From an uncultured Deinococcales bacterium (GTDB taxonomy: Bacteria; Deinococcota; Deinococci; Deinococcales; Trueperaceae), in the NCBI GenBank assembly GCA_937934635.1, contig CALGZD010000313.1, positions 1 to 15,009 on the forward strand: 15,009 bases of DNA, written 5' to 3'. The position numbers were made by a program, and so were the translations under genes. This document shows, piece after piece, positions 6,276 to 13,376 of this stretch. The notes under the pieces are model-generated. The model was not told the origin of the DNA and searched no databases. It saw nothing but the letters and a program-made list of their open reading frames with translations. Every line of letters begins with the position of its first letter. Within the stretch, counting starts at the first letter, position 1.

Positions 6276-7238
6276 TTATATATGCAAGCGTGCAAATTTT
6301 CGTTCAAGAAGTTGCCCTGAAAACTTTGCGTAACCATTTAGCAAGCTTTTGGTAAAGTCTTTATAAAATGGCAAAAATGTCGTTGCTTCTGGCCATACAA
6401 AGCTACAGAGTTCGTTGACTTGTACTTGACCGTTCTTACTAACAAAAAAATCTATGCGAAGCACATCTGTGTTTTGGGCTAGTTTTTCGCTGATGACTTT
6501 GATAGAGGGCAGGAGAGGCTCGAGCCAGCTCATAATGTCTTCAGCACTTTCAGTGTCATTCAGCAGGCGACCATTTCCATCAATCCAGATTTTTTCTTCA
6601 CCCATAATGCGAACACCATGAAACTTGCCCCAGACTGTCATCACCCTAAGGTCGAGGTCAAAACAGAGAAGCTCTTCAATCAATATGCCAGGTCTACAGT
6701 TCCTCAATGCCCAAGCTTCGCGAGGAGCACATTCTTCTTTGGTGGACTGCATGATGTTCTCAACAACAGTTGTAAGGTCTATTGTGGGTTGTTCTTCGGG
6801 TATAGAATTTTCTATAGGTTCAGCAGGTTCAGCAGATGTAGCAGGTTCATAAGAGTTTGTACTGACAGGTTCAAACACTTCGACTGTTGAAAATACAGCA
6901 TCTCGATGGCTGTAAATGCTTTGACTGCCACACAGGTGACTCGGTTTAATGATGAAGTTTTTGTTCTGCTTGAGTAATTTTTCTAATTCTGTTTTTAGTG
7001 TTGGTGTGTGTGCTTGGCTAGTTTGCATATAAATGTCGGCAGTTGCAACATCATAATGTTTTAAAATAGCCTTCATTCCAAGCTTGTTTTCCCAATCCGC
7101 TAAGCGAATATCTTTGCTTGACTCATGCCAACAAAGACGTTCAAACATAATGTCTTGCCATGTAATATCAACGAGGCTGTCTCCAAGTAGGTCAAGCCAG
7201 CGAGACATGTTGAATTCTTCGAATAGGGCGTTTTTCAT
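6276..7238 (-). CDS. ATP-grasp-like protein, specific role unknown
   Basis: The 320 residues show an ATP-grasp pattern. NFIIKPSHLCGSQS (94-107) supplies a candidate ATP-binding Lys98 and Gly-rich loop, PGILIEELL (183-191) the adenine-site Glu pair, LDLRVMTVWGKFHGVRI (195-211) the central strands, and DVLRIDFFVSKNGQVQVNEL (258-277) the metal-binding Asp263 and Asn275-Glu276. The overall pattern resembles TupA-like ATP-grasp proteins, which couple ATP to amide or ester formation on cell-wall or glycan substrates; that assignment is by eye. An acidic, Pro/Ala/Glu-rich insert at about 121-150 separates the first half of the fold and looks like a low-complexity expansion. The gene stands alone, with unrelated neighbours. 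No clear Shine-Dalgarno precedes the ATG at 7238, and Met11 could also be the start. Confidence 0.65.
   Translation of the reverse strand: MKNALFEEFNMSRWLDLLGDSLVDITWQDIMFERLCWHESSKDIRLADWENKLGMKAILKHYDVATADIYMQTSQAHTPTLKTELEKLLKQNKNFIIKPSHLCGSQSIYSHRDAVFSTVEVFEPVSTNSYEPATSAEPAEPIENSIPEEQPTIDLTTVVENIMQSTKEECAPREAWALRNCRPGILIEELLCFDLDLRVMTVWGKFHGVRIMGEEKIWIDGNGRLLNDTESAEDIMSWLEPLLPSIKVISEKLAQNTDVLRIDFFVSKNGQVQVNELCSFVWPEATTFLPFYKDFTKSLLNGYAKFSGQLLERKFARLHI
6517..6526. repeat. Iterated palindrome GGCTCGAGCC, copy 3
   Basis: The 10-bp palindrome lies in the ATP-grasp-like gene and is read as Trp-Leu-Glu-Pro. Confidence 0.85.
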
Positions 7239-7414
7239 AATTAGTATAAATACGAAGTTTAGATGCTACAAGATTACAGAACTTGAAAAGACACGCAATG
7301 TTTGAACGACGGAACTTAAAAACTTTACGTAGACAAGTAGTAGATAAGTAGTTTATTTAGCTAGAAAAGATACCAAATCTAAATAACTAAAGCGTAAAAC
7401 CTTCAGACATATAA

Positions 7415-7900
7415 TTAGGTCTTAGGTTTTAGTCCAATTGATCTACCTGCCCTTTCAGGGACACCTAGCTTATCATGCTCAGTCAAAATGCTGGCTAGAG
7501 TTGCTTGTCTATCTTCAGGCATAGCAGTAGCCTTTAAAATGTTTTGGTCGATGTGTAAAAACATGCCTTCATAGGTTGCTGCTAGATAATTCTCTTCAGT
7601 ATTATACATCTCTTGATAGAGGTGAAGGCGCTTTGCATCAAAACCAAGTACTTGGCAACTGACTTCAATAGCTGTGCCTACTTTTAACTCTCTTAAGTAA
7701 TTGATGTGTGCTTCAACCGTATAGATAGTGCAGTTTGTTTCTGCTAAGTAATTGGTGTGTAGGTCGACATGCTTCAAGAAATCTTCGACTGCGATTCCAA
7801 ATGATACAGCGTAATAACCGTCATTTAGGTGACCGTTGTAATCAATCCAGTTTTCTCGAACAACATCTTTATAAAGTTTTAGTGGTGCATCAATGGACAT
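7415..7900 (-). CDS. Hot-dog fold acyl-CoA thioesterase, betainyl-CoA thioesterase-like
   Basis: The 161 residues match the 4HBT-like hot-dog family. NWIDYNGHLNDGYY (17-30) is the signature segment with the catalytic-site Asp/Asn/His region. The next strands read TIYTVEAHINYLRELKVG and DAKRLHLYQEMY, then AATYEGMFLHID. This spacing is characteristic of the thioesterases found with, or fused to, L-carnitine dehydrogenase, which split betainyl-CoA to betaine. No carnitine gene is present here, so the substrate remains an inference and a general acyl-CoA thioesterase is possible. A GAGG ribosome site lies 12 nt before the ATG. An 8-bp tandem repeat and a terminator hairpin for the gene behind it lie just upstream, so the gene probably has its own promoter between or within them. 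Confidence 0.8.
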   Translation of the reverse strand: MSIDAPLKLYKDVVRENWIDYNGHLNDGYYAVSFGIAVEDFLKHVDLHTNYLAETNCTIYTVEAHINYLRELKVGTAIEVSCQVLGFDAKRLHLYQEMYNTEENYLAATYEGMFLHIDQNILKATAMPEDRQATLASILTEHDKLGVPERAGRSIGLKPKT

Positions 7901-7920
7901 GTATTTAGTTTACCTCATAA

Positions 7921-7968
7921 TGAAGTGCTGGAGTGCTGGAGTGCTGAAGTGCTGAAGTGCTGAAGTGC
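7921..7968. repeat. 8-bp tandem repeat, six units, in the thioesterase leader
   Basis: Six contiguous units of TGAAGTGC or TGGAGTGC (four of the first, two of the second) lie 20 bp upstream of the thioesterase ATG, just before its ribosome site. In the minus-strand sense the unit reads GCACTTCA. In-frame stops between the array and the ATG show that it is not part of the coding region. Unit number would change leader or promoter spacing in 8-bp steps. Confidence 0.95.
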
Positions 7969-7992
7969 GTGGGTGTGTGGTTTGTATAAATA

Positions 7993-8026
7993 AAACGAAG
8001 TGACTTGTGATGTAGCCACTTCGTTT
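7993..8026 (-). terminator. Rho-independent terminator for the DUF3352-like gene
   Basis: AAACGAAGTG (7993-8002) pairs perfectly with CACTTCGTTT (8017-8026) around a 14-nt loop. On the minus strand the stem is followed by a T-rich tail (TTTTATTTAT). It ends the transcript coming from 8290, with repeat copy B between the stop codon and the hairpin. The plus-strand tail (TCTAATTTT) makes weak two-way use possible. Confidence 0.7.
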
Positions 8027-8054
8027 CTAATTTTAAGTTATGCGAATAGTGCTT

Positions 8055-8193
8055 TAATACCAATTCCGCTTAATTCGTTAATTAATTCGGAGTATCAAAA
8101 AATCGAGGAAGCTAAGCGTGTTGCGGAATATGGTTGAGCACCTGACGCTTCAAGCTACTTACTTTATTAACGATATTTTCGGACTCGGTATAA
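8055..8193. repeat. Dispersed intergenic repeat, copy B, with MITE-like ends
   Basis: The left end TAATACCAATTCCG (8055-8068) and the right end CGGACTCGGTATAA (8180-8193) are inverted relatives: 11 of 14 positions match after reverse complementing. Inside are ATTCGTTAA, AAGCGTGTT (8114-8122), GCACCTGACGCTTC (8138-8151) and GATATTTTCGGAC. At 139 bp and non-coding it resembles a MITE or a REP/BIME-type intergenic element. It lies in the 3' untranslated part of the DUF3352-like transcript. Confidence 0.6.
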
Positions 8194-8289
8194 CAAGGTT
8201 ATTAGATTGCCAATCCTTAGCGTCCAAAATATATCCTTTTAGTATCAGTTGTCGCTGTAATAGTGTGTTTTAGATTGCTATAGTTTCAC

Positions 8290-10038
8290 TTACCACTGTA
8301 CTTGTGTTTTGCTAAAGCTATAGACACCATCTGCTTGTACTTGAGAATAGCCAATGCTAAAGCCAAGGCGACTAGATACAAAGTCCATAAATTCTGTTAT
8401 AGCTGCGCTCGAGCTCTCTACAGCGTCAAAATCTAAGTTGGATGCGCCACCAAGTCCTGCCATTGTATTAAGTTGTGATGTTAGTTGTCCTGCTGAGCCT
8501 TGTGTTGTTGCTCGTAAGTCACTTACCCCAAGACTCTTAATGTTTTCTGGCATCGTACTAACAAGTTCAGCATAGTTTAGGTTGCTAGCTAGGCTTGGTG
8601 CGCCTGCATAGGTTTCAAGTGCAGCAGTCATACTGTCTAGTGATGTGCCAATGACTGCATGTCCGCCAATAACTGTGTAATGAATTGAAACGCCATCTGT
8701 GATGTCAAAGCTATTGACTCGTTGCCCAGCAATCATTTGCTCACTACTTGAAGCATTACCCATGCCACCTGTTGGGTCAGCAAACATTGCTAGACCTATA
8801 GAGGCTGCATCAAAAATGGTTGCTAGACCTTCTCTAGCAGCGCCTTCGTCAGTTGCTTGGATCACGTAAACAGTTTCACCAAGGAGGTTCTCGCTGGGCA
8901 TACCAGGTTCAACCACTTCGCTGATGCCTGTTGTGATGCTGGTCACGCTGTTTCCCATCCAACCAAATAAGCTCTTACTAATATCAACACCAAGGAATAT
9001 CTCAACCAGTGAGTCCAGATCGCCACCAAGGGCAGGTACTTCTTGAGCGAGTTCATTGATGTATGCCCACCAGCCTCGTAGGTTGGTTGCGCTATTGCTA
9101 TAACTTAGACTGTCAACAGGTGCAAAGTTTAAGCTGTTGGTGCTTAGGGGTGAAGCATCGCTCATAAGTTTGTAGATAGTTTTGTCACCACCAGAGTTGT
9201 CTAATACTTGCCAGCCTTCGCTGACTATGCCATCGTCTGTGAAGCGAGCGACACCTGCATTGAGTCCTGCTGTAGTGAGTGCTTTTTGTACACGGGCAAT
9301 TAAATCATCAAACCCTTGTCCCATGCCTAAAGGTGCGTAAATATTTGCTGCAACTGATGCATCAAAAAAGCTATATAAGTTACCTTGTCCTAATTTGCCA
9401 AGACTAGCTTTATAGCGTGGATTGCTTACGATGCTGTTATAGCTGCCACCAGCCATTGCACCTAAGATGTCACAGGTACGACTTGCCTCACTACTTAGAA
9501 TGACAACGCCATCAGCTATGGCAAAACTGACGCTACTGACAGGACTATCCATATCTTCAATAAGCACATTGTAGAAGCTTGCATCATTTGTTGGACAGCT
9601 AGAACTTTCTTCAGTAATCATGTTGGTTAATTCTGATAGTGCAGCTTCGTTTGGACGTGCAAGGGCAATAATTGCAGGAATCAAGTTCTGCACAGATGGA
9701 CTAACACTTACCCATGCTTCTTGCCCAAGAAAAGCCATTGCATCAAAGGCATCAAAGCTTTCTAGGGCAGCATCAACATCGTCTTGACTTAGTTCTTCAC
9801 CTGAAACAGCCGATAAAGCTTCAAAAAGATTGAGACGATTAAATTCGGTTACAAAATCACTGCCTCGATCTTCAATGTCTTGTAAGTTGACTGCACCTAG
9901 TGCAAGCATACTGTCTGCCGGTAGCAGTTTAACAAGCTCTTGGGCACTTACGGTACTGAATAAAAGTAGTAAACACATGCTGGTGATAGCTTTGGAGATG
10001 AGTAGGGAGAGTTTAAAGTGTAAATTTATTGTTTTCAT
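8290..10038 (-). CDS. Exported DUF3352-like protein
   Basis: The 582-residue protein begins with a signal peptide: basic start, hydrophobic core about 10-29, and likely cleavage after Ala32 (STVSA-QE). The mature protein opens with LVKLLPADSMLALGAVNLQD, the LPADS-type opening typical of DUF3352 proteins. It contains repeated beta-rich segments such as GGHAVIGTSLDSMTAALETY. No catalytic motif is visible, and it is rich in Ser, Ala and Gly with few charged residues. Location is probably periplasm or outer surface; function is unknown. The ribosome site AAAAGG sits 5 nt before the ATG, supporting this start. It is transcribed alone: the transketolase terminator lies upstream (10143-10187) and its own terminator lies at 7993-8026. 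Confidence 0.75.
   Translation of the reverse strand: MKTINLHFKLSLLISKAITSMCLLLLFSTVSAQELVKLLPADSMLALGAVNLQDIEDRGSDFVTEFNRLNLFEALSAVSGEELSQDDVDAALESFDAFDAMAFLGQEAWVSVSPSVQNLIPAIIALARPNEAALSELTNMITEESSSCPTNDASFYNVLIEDMDSPVSSVSFAIADGVVILSSEASRTCDILGAMAGGSYNSIVSNPRYKASLGKLGQGNLYSFFDASVAANIYAPLGMGQGFDDLIARVQKALTTAGLNAGVARFTDDGIVSEGWQVLDNSGGDKTIYKLMSDASPLSTNSLNFAPVDSLSYSNSATNLRGWWAYINELAQEVPALGGDLDSLVEIFLGVDISKSLFGWMGNSVTSITTGISEVVEPGMPSENLLGETVYVIQATDEGAAREGLATIFDAASIGLAMFADPTGGMGNASSSEQMIAGQRVNSFDITDGVSIHYTVIGGHAVIGTSLDSMTAALETYAGAPSLASNLNYAELVSTMPENIKSLGVSDLRATTQGSAGQLTSQLNTMAGLGGASNLDFDAVESSSAAITEFMDFVSSRLGFSIGYSQVQADGVYSFSKTQVQW
8407..8414. repeat. Iterated palindrome GCTCGAGC, copy 4 (8-bp core)
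   Basis: Only the 8-bp core is palindromic here. It lies in the DUF3352-like gene and is read as Ser-Ser-Ser. Confidence 0.75.
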
Positions 10039-10142
10039 AAAAACCTTTTCTTTTTTAGTAGCATAGTTTTACATAATTTTATGCAAGCTAAGCCTAAATA
10101 TAGGTAATGCACTGCTTATGATACAGCAGTGCTATATACAAA

Positions 10143-10187
10143 AACATACCCCAAAGGTATGAGAAAATCGTTCCTTTGGGGTATGTT
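10143..10187 (-). terminator. Rho-independent terminator for transketolase
   Basis: A perfect 15-bp stem, AACATACCCCAAAGG (10143-10157) with CCTTTGGGGTATGTT (10173-10187), encloses a 15-nt loop. On the minus strand it is followed by a T tract (TTTTTG). It lies about 80 bp after the transketolase stop codon. Confidence 0.85.
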
Positions 10188-10266
10188 CATTAGCTTTGTA
10201 TTAGTGCTGTTAACGATAAATTACATAAGATGCACTTTTGTTAGATGATGAGTTAGATGATGTTGA

Positions 10267-12357
10267 TTACTTGACTAGTGTTTGTGCGATTTTTGTAATA
10301 TTTTCAACTGTAAACCCAAAAGCTTCGAAGATGGCATTACCTTCACCTGATTCGCCAAAGCGGTCTATGCCTAAGACTGTACCTTCGCTGCTGACGTATC
10401 TTTCCCAACCAAGGCTCGAGCCTGCCTCTATAGCCACACGAGCTTTTACTTTGCTTGGAAGCACTTTTTCTTTATAGGCTGCATTTTGCGCTTCGAAGTA
10501 TTCCATACACGGCATACTCACAACACGTGTAGCAATGCCCTTAGCATCAAGTGCTTCCTTGGCATCTAGTGCAAGTGCAACTTCTGAACCTGTAGCAATC
10601 AAAATGAGCTTTGGCGTACCCTTTGAATCTGCTGCAACATAAGCACCTTTTTTGACTGAATCTTTAGGCACTTTTAACGTAGGAACTTTTTGGCGCGTTA
10701 GGCAAAGTGCAGTAGGGCTTGTGTTTGAACTGACTGCACATGCCCAAGCTTGCACAGTCTCATTTGCATCTGCTGGGCGAATAACATTTAAGTTTGGTAT
10801 CGCTCTGAGTGACATTACTTGTTCGATGGGTTGGTGCGTTGGTCCGTCGCCACCTACACCGATACTATCGTGCGTGAATACATAGGTCACAGGTTGCTTC
10901 ATAAGTGCTGCAAGTCGGATGCTTGGACGTAAGTAATCAGAAAAAATAAGGAAAGTTGCTACTTGCGGTTTCAAACCATGTAAAGCGATGCCATTAGCGA
11001 TGGCTCCCATAGCGTGCTCACGCACACCAAAGTTGATGTTGCGCTCTTTGAACTTGCCAGTTTGCATGTGCCCAGAGTTTAGAATCGTATTTTTGGTTGA
11101 ACCTGCTAAGTCAGCAGAACCACCAATGATTTCAGGAAGCTGTGGTGCTAATACGTTTAACGCTTTTGAGGACCAGTTGCGTGTGGCATCGTCTGTACCA
11201 CCATTTTTTGTAGTAGGGAAGACAGGCAAATCAAGTTCAGGAACTTCGCCAGCTAAGATACGTGTGAGCTGCTTGGCTTTTTCAGGTGCAGCCTTTTTGT
11301 AGCTTTTGAATAATGTATTCCACTTAGCTTCTGTTTGCTTGCCTTTAGTCTTAACACTGCCATAGTGCTTGCTTACGTCTTTAGGCACACTGAAGTTTGC
11401 CCAGTCGATGCCAAGACGCTCTTTTGCTTCAGCTTTTTGATCTGCCTTGAGTGCTTTACCGTGTGCTTCGTCAGTACCCTGAACGTCAGTACCAAAACCG
11501 ATAATTGTCTTGATGGCAATTAAGCTTGGCTTAGATTTTTCGCCTTGTGCAGCTTTTATCGCTTTTTGAATTGCAGTAACGTCATTACCATCTGCAACGC
11601 TTTGTGTATGCCAACCGTAAGCTTCGTAGCGCTTGACAGTATCTTCTGTAAAAGTGATGTCAGTTGAGCCATCAATAGTGATGCTATTGTCATCATAAAG
11701 AACGATGAGTTTACCTAAGCCTAAGTGTCCTGCTAAAGAACTTGCTTCAGAAGAGATGCCTTCCATTAAACAGCCGTCCCCTGCAATGACGTATGTAAAG
11801 TGATCAAACATCTTATGGCGAGCTACGTTGAAGTTTGCTGCTAGATATGCTTCAGCAATCGCCATGCCAACCGCAGAGCTTATACCTTGACCAAGTGGAC
11901 CTGTTGTCATTTCAACACCTGGTGTGTGACCGACTTCAGGGTGACCTGCAGTAATTGAACCTAGCTGTCTATGATTTTTAATTTCACTCATAGACACTTT
12001 GTAGCCTGTTAGGTGCAAGAGACTATAGCTAAGCATAGAACCATGACCAGCAGATTGAACAAAACGGTCACGATTAATCCAGTTAGGATTGCTGGGGTTG
12101 TGGTTCATGACCTTTGTAAAGAGTGTGTAAGCCATTGGTGCACAGCCGAGTGGCATACCAGGGTGACCTGAACCAGCTTGCGTGGTTGCATCTAGCGTAA
12201 GTGCACGAATTGAATTGATGGCACGTTCTTGAGTAGATTGTTTTGGTTTTTTTACTGCTTTAGGTTTTGTGGCGCTTTTTTTTGTTGGCGCTTTTGTTGC
12301 TAGAGCTTTTTTTGCTGGCGCTTTTTTGCTGGAGGCTTTCTTTTTTGCTGTTGACAT
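10267..12357 (-). CDS. tkt: Transketolase with a lysine/alanine-rich N-terminal tail
   Basis: Transketolase moves two-carbon ketol units between sugar phosphates in the pentose phosphate pathway, using thiamine diphosphate. All signatures are present: AGSGHPGMPLG (61-71), TTGPLGQGIS (151-160), the ThDP/Mg motif GDG (193-195) to Asn224, the catalytic Glu447 in NFGVREHAM, and GVGGDGPTHQP with His508. The catalytic part is of normal length. The total of 696 residues is longer than the roughly 660 usual in Proteobacteria because of about 40 N-terminal residues almost wholly of Lys, Ala, Ser, Thr and Pro, like histone H1 or AlgP tails. No in-frame ATG, GTG or TTG lies between the first codon and Met68, so the tail cannot be removed by choosing a later standard start. 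The nearest GGAGG-like element (AAGGG) is about 17-20 nt upstream, so initiation may be weak. A terminator follows at 10143-10187. Confidence 0.95.
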   Translation of the reverse strand: MSTAKKKASSKKAPAKKALATKAPTKKSATKPKAVKKPKQSTQERAINSIRALTLDATTQAGSGHPGMPLGCAPMAYTLFTKVMNHNPSNPNWINRDRFVQSAGHGSMLSYSLLHLTGYKVSMSEIKNHRQLGSITAGHPEVGHTPGVEMTTGPLGQGISSAVGMAIAEAYLAANFNVARHKMFDHFTYVIAGDGCLMEGISSEASSLAGHLGLGKLIVLYDDNSITIDGSTDITFTEDTVKRYEAYGWHTQSVADGNDVTAIQKAIKAAQGEKSKPSLIAIKTIIGFGTDVQGTDEAHGKALKADQKAEAKERLGIDWANFSVPKDVSKHYGSVKTKGKQTEAKWNTLFKSYKKAAPEKAKQLTRILAGEVPELDLPVFPTTKNGGTDDATRNWSSKALNVLAPQLPEIIGGSADLAGSTKNTILNSGHMQTGKFKERNINFGVREHAMGAIANGIALHGLKPQVATFLIFSDYLRPSIRLAALMKQPVTYVFTHDSIGVGGDGPTHQPIEQVMSLRAIPNLNVIRPADANETVQAWACAVSSNTSPTALCLTRQKVPTLKVPKDSVKKGAYVAADSKGTPKLILIATGSEVALALDAKEALDAKGIATRVVSMPCMEYFEAQNAAYKEKVLPSKVKARVAIEAGSSLGWERYVSSEGTVLGIDRFGESGEGNAIFEAFGFTVENITKIAQTLVK
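10413..10422. repeat. Iterated palindrome GGCTCGAGCC, copy 5
   Basis: It lies in the transketolase gene and is read as Gly-Ser-Ser-Leu near the C terminus. Confidence 0.85.
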
Positions 12358-12413
12358 TATGAACTGTTATAGTACCCTTCATTTGAATTCTTGTATAAGT
12401 ATTATCTTTTTTT

Positions 12414-12446
12414 GCTGTTTACATAAAACTGATTGATGTAAACAGC
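12414..12446. promoter_or_regulatory. Perfect inverted repeat upstream of transketolase
   Basis: GCTGTTTACAT (12414-12424) and ATGTAAACAGC (12436-12446) are perfect 11-bp arms around an 11-bp spacer. They lie 57-89 bp upstream of the transketolase ATG, in the divergent gap before the lipoprotein-like gene. On the minus strand the hairpin is followed by A residues, not T, so it is not a terminator for that strand. A dimeric repressor operator or a leader hairpin is more likely. Confidence 0.5.
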
Positions 12447-12572
12447 TCTCATAATCAATATACACAGATTGAAAGCCAGAACGATGGGTTTTTTGCCTTA
12501 CATGGTTATTTAAAAATACTTTATTTTGCTAGTTGCTAGGATTTCTAATGTTTGAATGTTTAGGATAAAAGG

Positions 12573-13001
12573 GTGCAAGTATTCAAGTTGTTAAGGCTAT
12601 TCAGCTCGTTTAGGTCATACAGTGTTTTTAAGTCATATAGTGTTTTAAGGTTATATAGTGTTTTTAAGTCTTTAAGGCTATATAGTGCTCTAGTGCTCTC
12701 TATAGTGTTAATAGTGTCAATGAGTGCTTGTGCGCCAGTATGTTTAGCCATACCTGATACATCTTTTGTTGCTATTGTTAAAAATGTAGATAGCTCTAAT
12801 GAGCCGAAAGTTTATGTTCAGTATGAACAATTTAGTTTGAAAATCATGTTAGACGAAGACACTCGTTTACTTGACGCTATGGGAAACACCCTTCACTTAA
12901 TTGATTTAACGCAAGGTCATGAACTTTCAATTCAAGGTGTATTGACGTCACCTAATGTGGTTCAAGCCAGTGAGTTGAGGCAGTTGATACAGTTAAACTA
13001 A
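12573..13001 (+). CDS. Small exported or lipoprotein-like protein with OB-like domain
   Basis: The 142 residues begin at GTG 12573, preceded by a TAGGA ribosome site. The N terminus is unusual: about 37 residues rich in Arg, Lys, Ser, Tyr and Phe, coded partly by an 18-bp tandem repeat, lead to a hydrophobic core (about 38-48) and then VSMSAC, which resembles a lipobox with Met instead of Leu at -3. The rest (about 62-142) follows an OB-like pattern seen in DUF5666-type small proteins: VAIVKNVD, strand repeats, DEDTRLLDAMG, IDLTQGHELSIQGVL. Function is unknown. A shorter protein starting at the internal Met inside the lipobox-like segment would lose the export signal and is less likely. It is divergent from transketolase and convergent with the 110-residue gene. 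Confidence 0.65.
   Translation: MQVFKLLRLFSSFRSYSVFKSYSVLRLYSVFKSLRLYSALVLSIVLIVSMSACAPVCLAIPDTSFVAIVKNVDSSNEPKVYVQYEQFSLKIMLDEDTRLLDAMGNTLHLIDLTQGHELSIQGVLTSPNVVQASELRQLIQLN
12614..12667. repeat. 18-bp in-frame tandem repeat, three units
   Basis: Units at 12614-12631, 12632-12649 and 12650-12667 differ by only a few bases (consensus GTCATATAGTGTTTTTAA). A 9-bp half unit and a degenerate fourth copy follow. They code the repeated Ser-Tyr-Ser-Val-Phe-Lys-like segment in the basic part of the signal region. Unit changes keep the frame. Confidence 0.85.
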
Positions 13002-13041
13002 GACAGCTAAAAAACAGTCATCTTTGTTTACAAACTATGGG

Positions 13042-13374
13042 TTACTCAAAACCATCATCAGTCAGTTCATAACCACAAATGTCTTCTAAACAAGAATGTA
13101 ATTCAAGATGAAACCAATCTTGGAACATTTTGAACGTTCTGCTTTGTGGCCAGTCTTTTTCTACAGTGTGCCAACCAGCTAATTCAAGGCGAAAGATAGT
13201 ATCGAAAGATTTTGACAGCATATCCATGGCTTCTAAATCAGAACCATATTTTGGAATAAGATAGATGACTTTTTCACCGTCAGAGGTTGGAGCAATTTCA
13301 GAGCCATATAAATTGGTCACCCAATCGATAAAAGGTTTTTTAGGACGAAGTATGACCGAGCCTCGATTTAACAT
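13042..13374 (-). CDS. Uncharacterised 110-residue protein in the lhgO operon
   Basis: The protein is soluble, acidic towards the C terminus and without signal or membrane segments. Segments that look structured are GSVILRPKKPFIDWV (5-19), EKVIYLIPKYG (34-44) and FDTIFRLELAGWHTVEKDWP (57-76), with a Trp/Phe-rich helix, TFKMFQDWFHLELHS, after them. The pattern of RPKKPF-DW, YLIP and W--WP looks like a small conserved family, but I cannot name it. The ATG lies 2 bp after the SDR stop codon, and a GGGGG run inside the end of the SDR gene can serve as its ribosome site. It is therefore the third gene of the lhgO-SDR unit. No terminator is visible after it. Confidence 0.75.
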   Translation of the reverse strand: MLNRGSVILRPKKPFIDWVTNLYGSEIAPTSDGEKVIYLIPKYGSDLEAMDMLSKSFDTIFRLELAGWHTVEKDWPQSRTFKMFQDWFHLELHSCLEDICGYELTDDGFE

Positions 13375-13376
13375 GT

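Noticed and set aside
12414..12446. Inverted repeat read as a terminator
   Set aside because: The T run precedes it on the plus strand, and on the minus strand it is followed by A residues; neither strand gives stem then T tract.
12560..12751. A minus-strand frame coding a Leu-Lys-Thr-Leu-Tyr repeat
   Set aside because: It is the reverse reading of the 18-bp repeat in the signal region of the plus-strand gene. The plus-strand frame continues into an OB-like domain, so it is the better gene.
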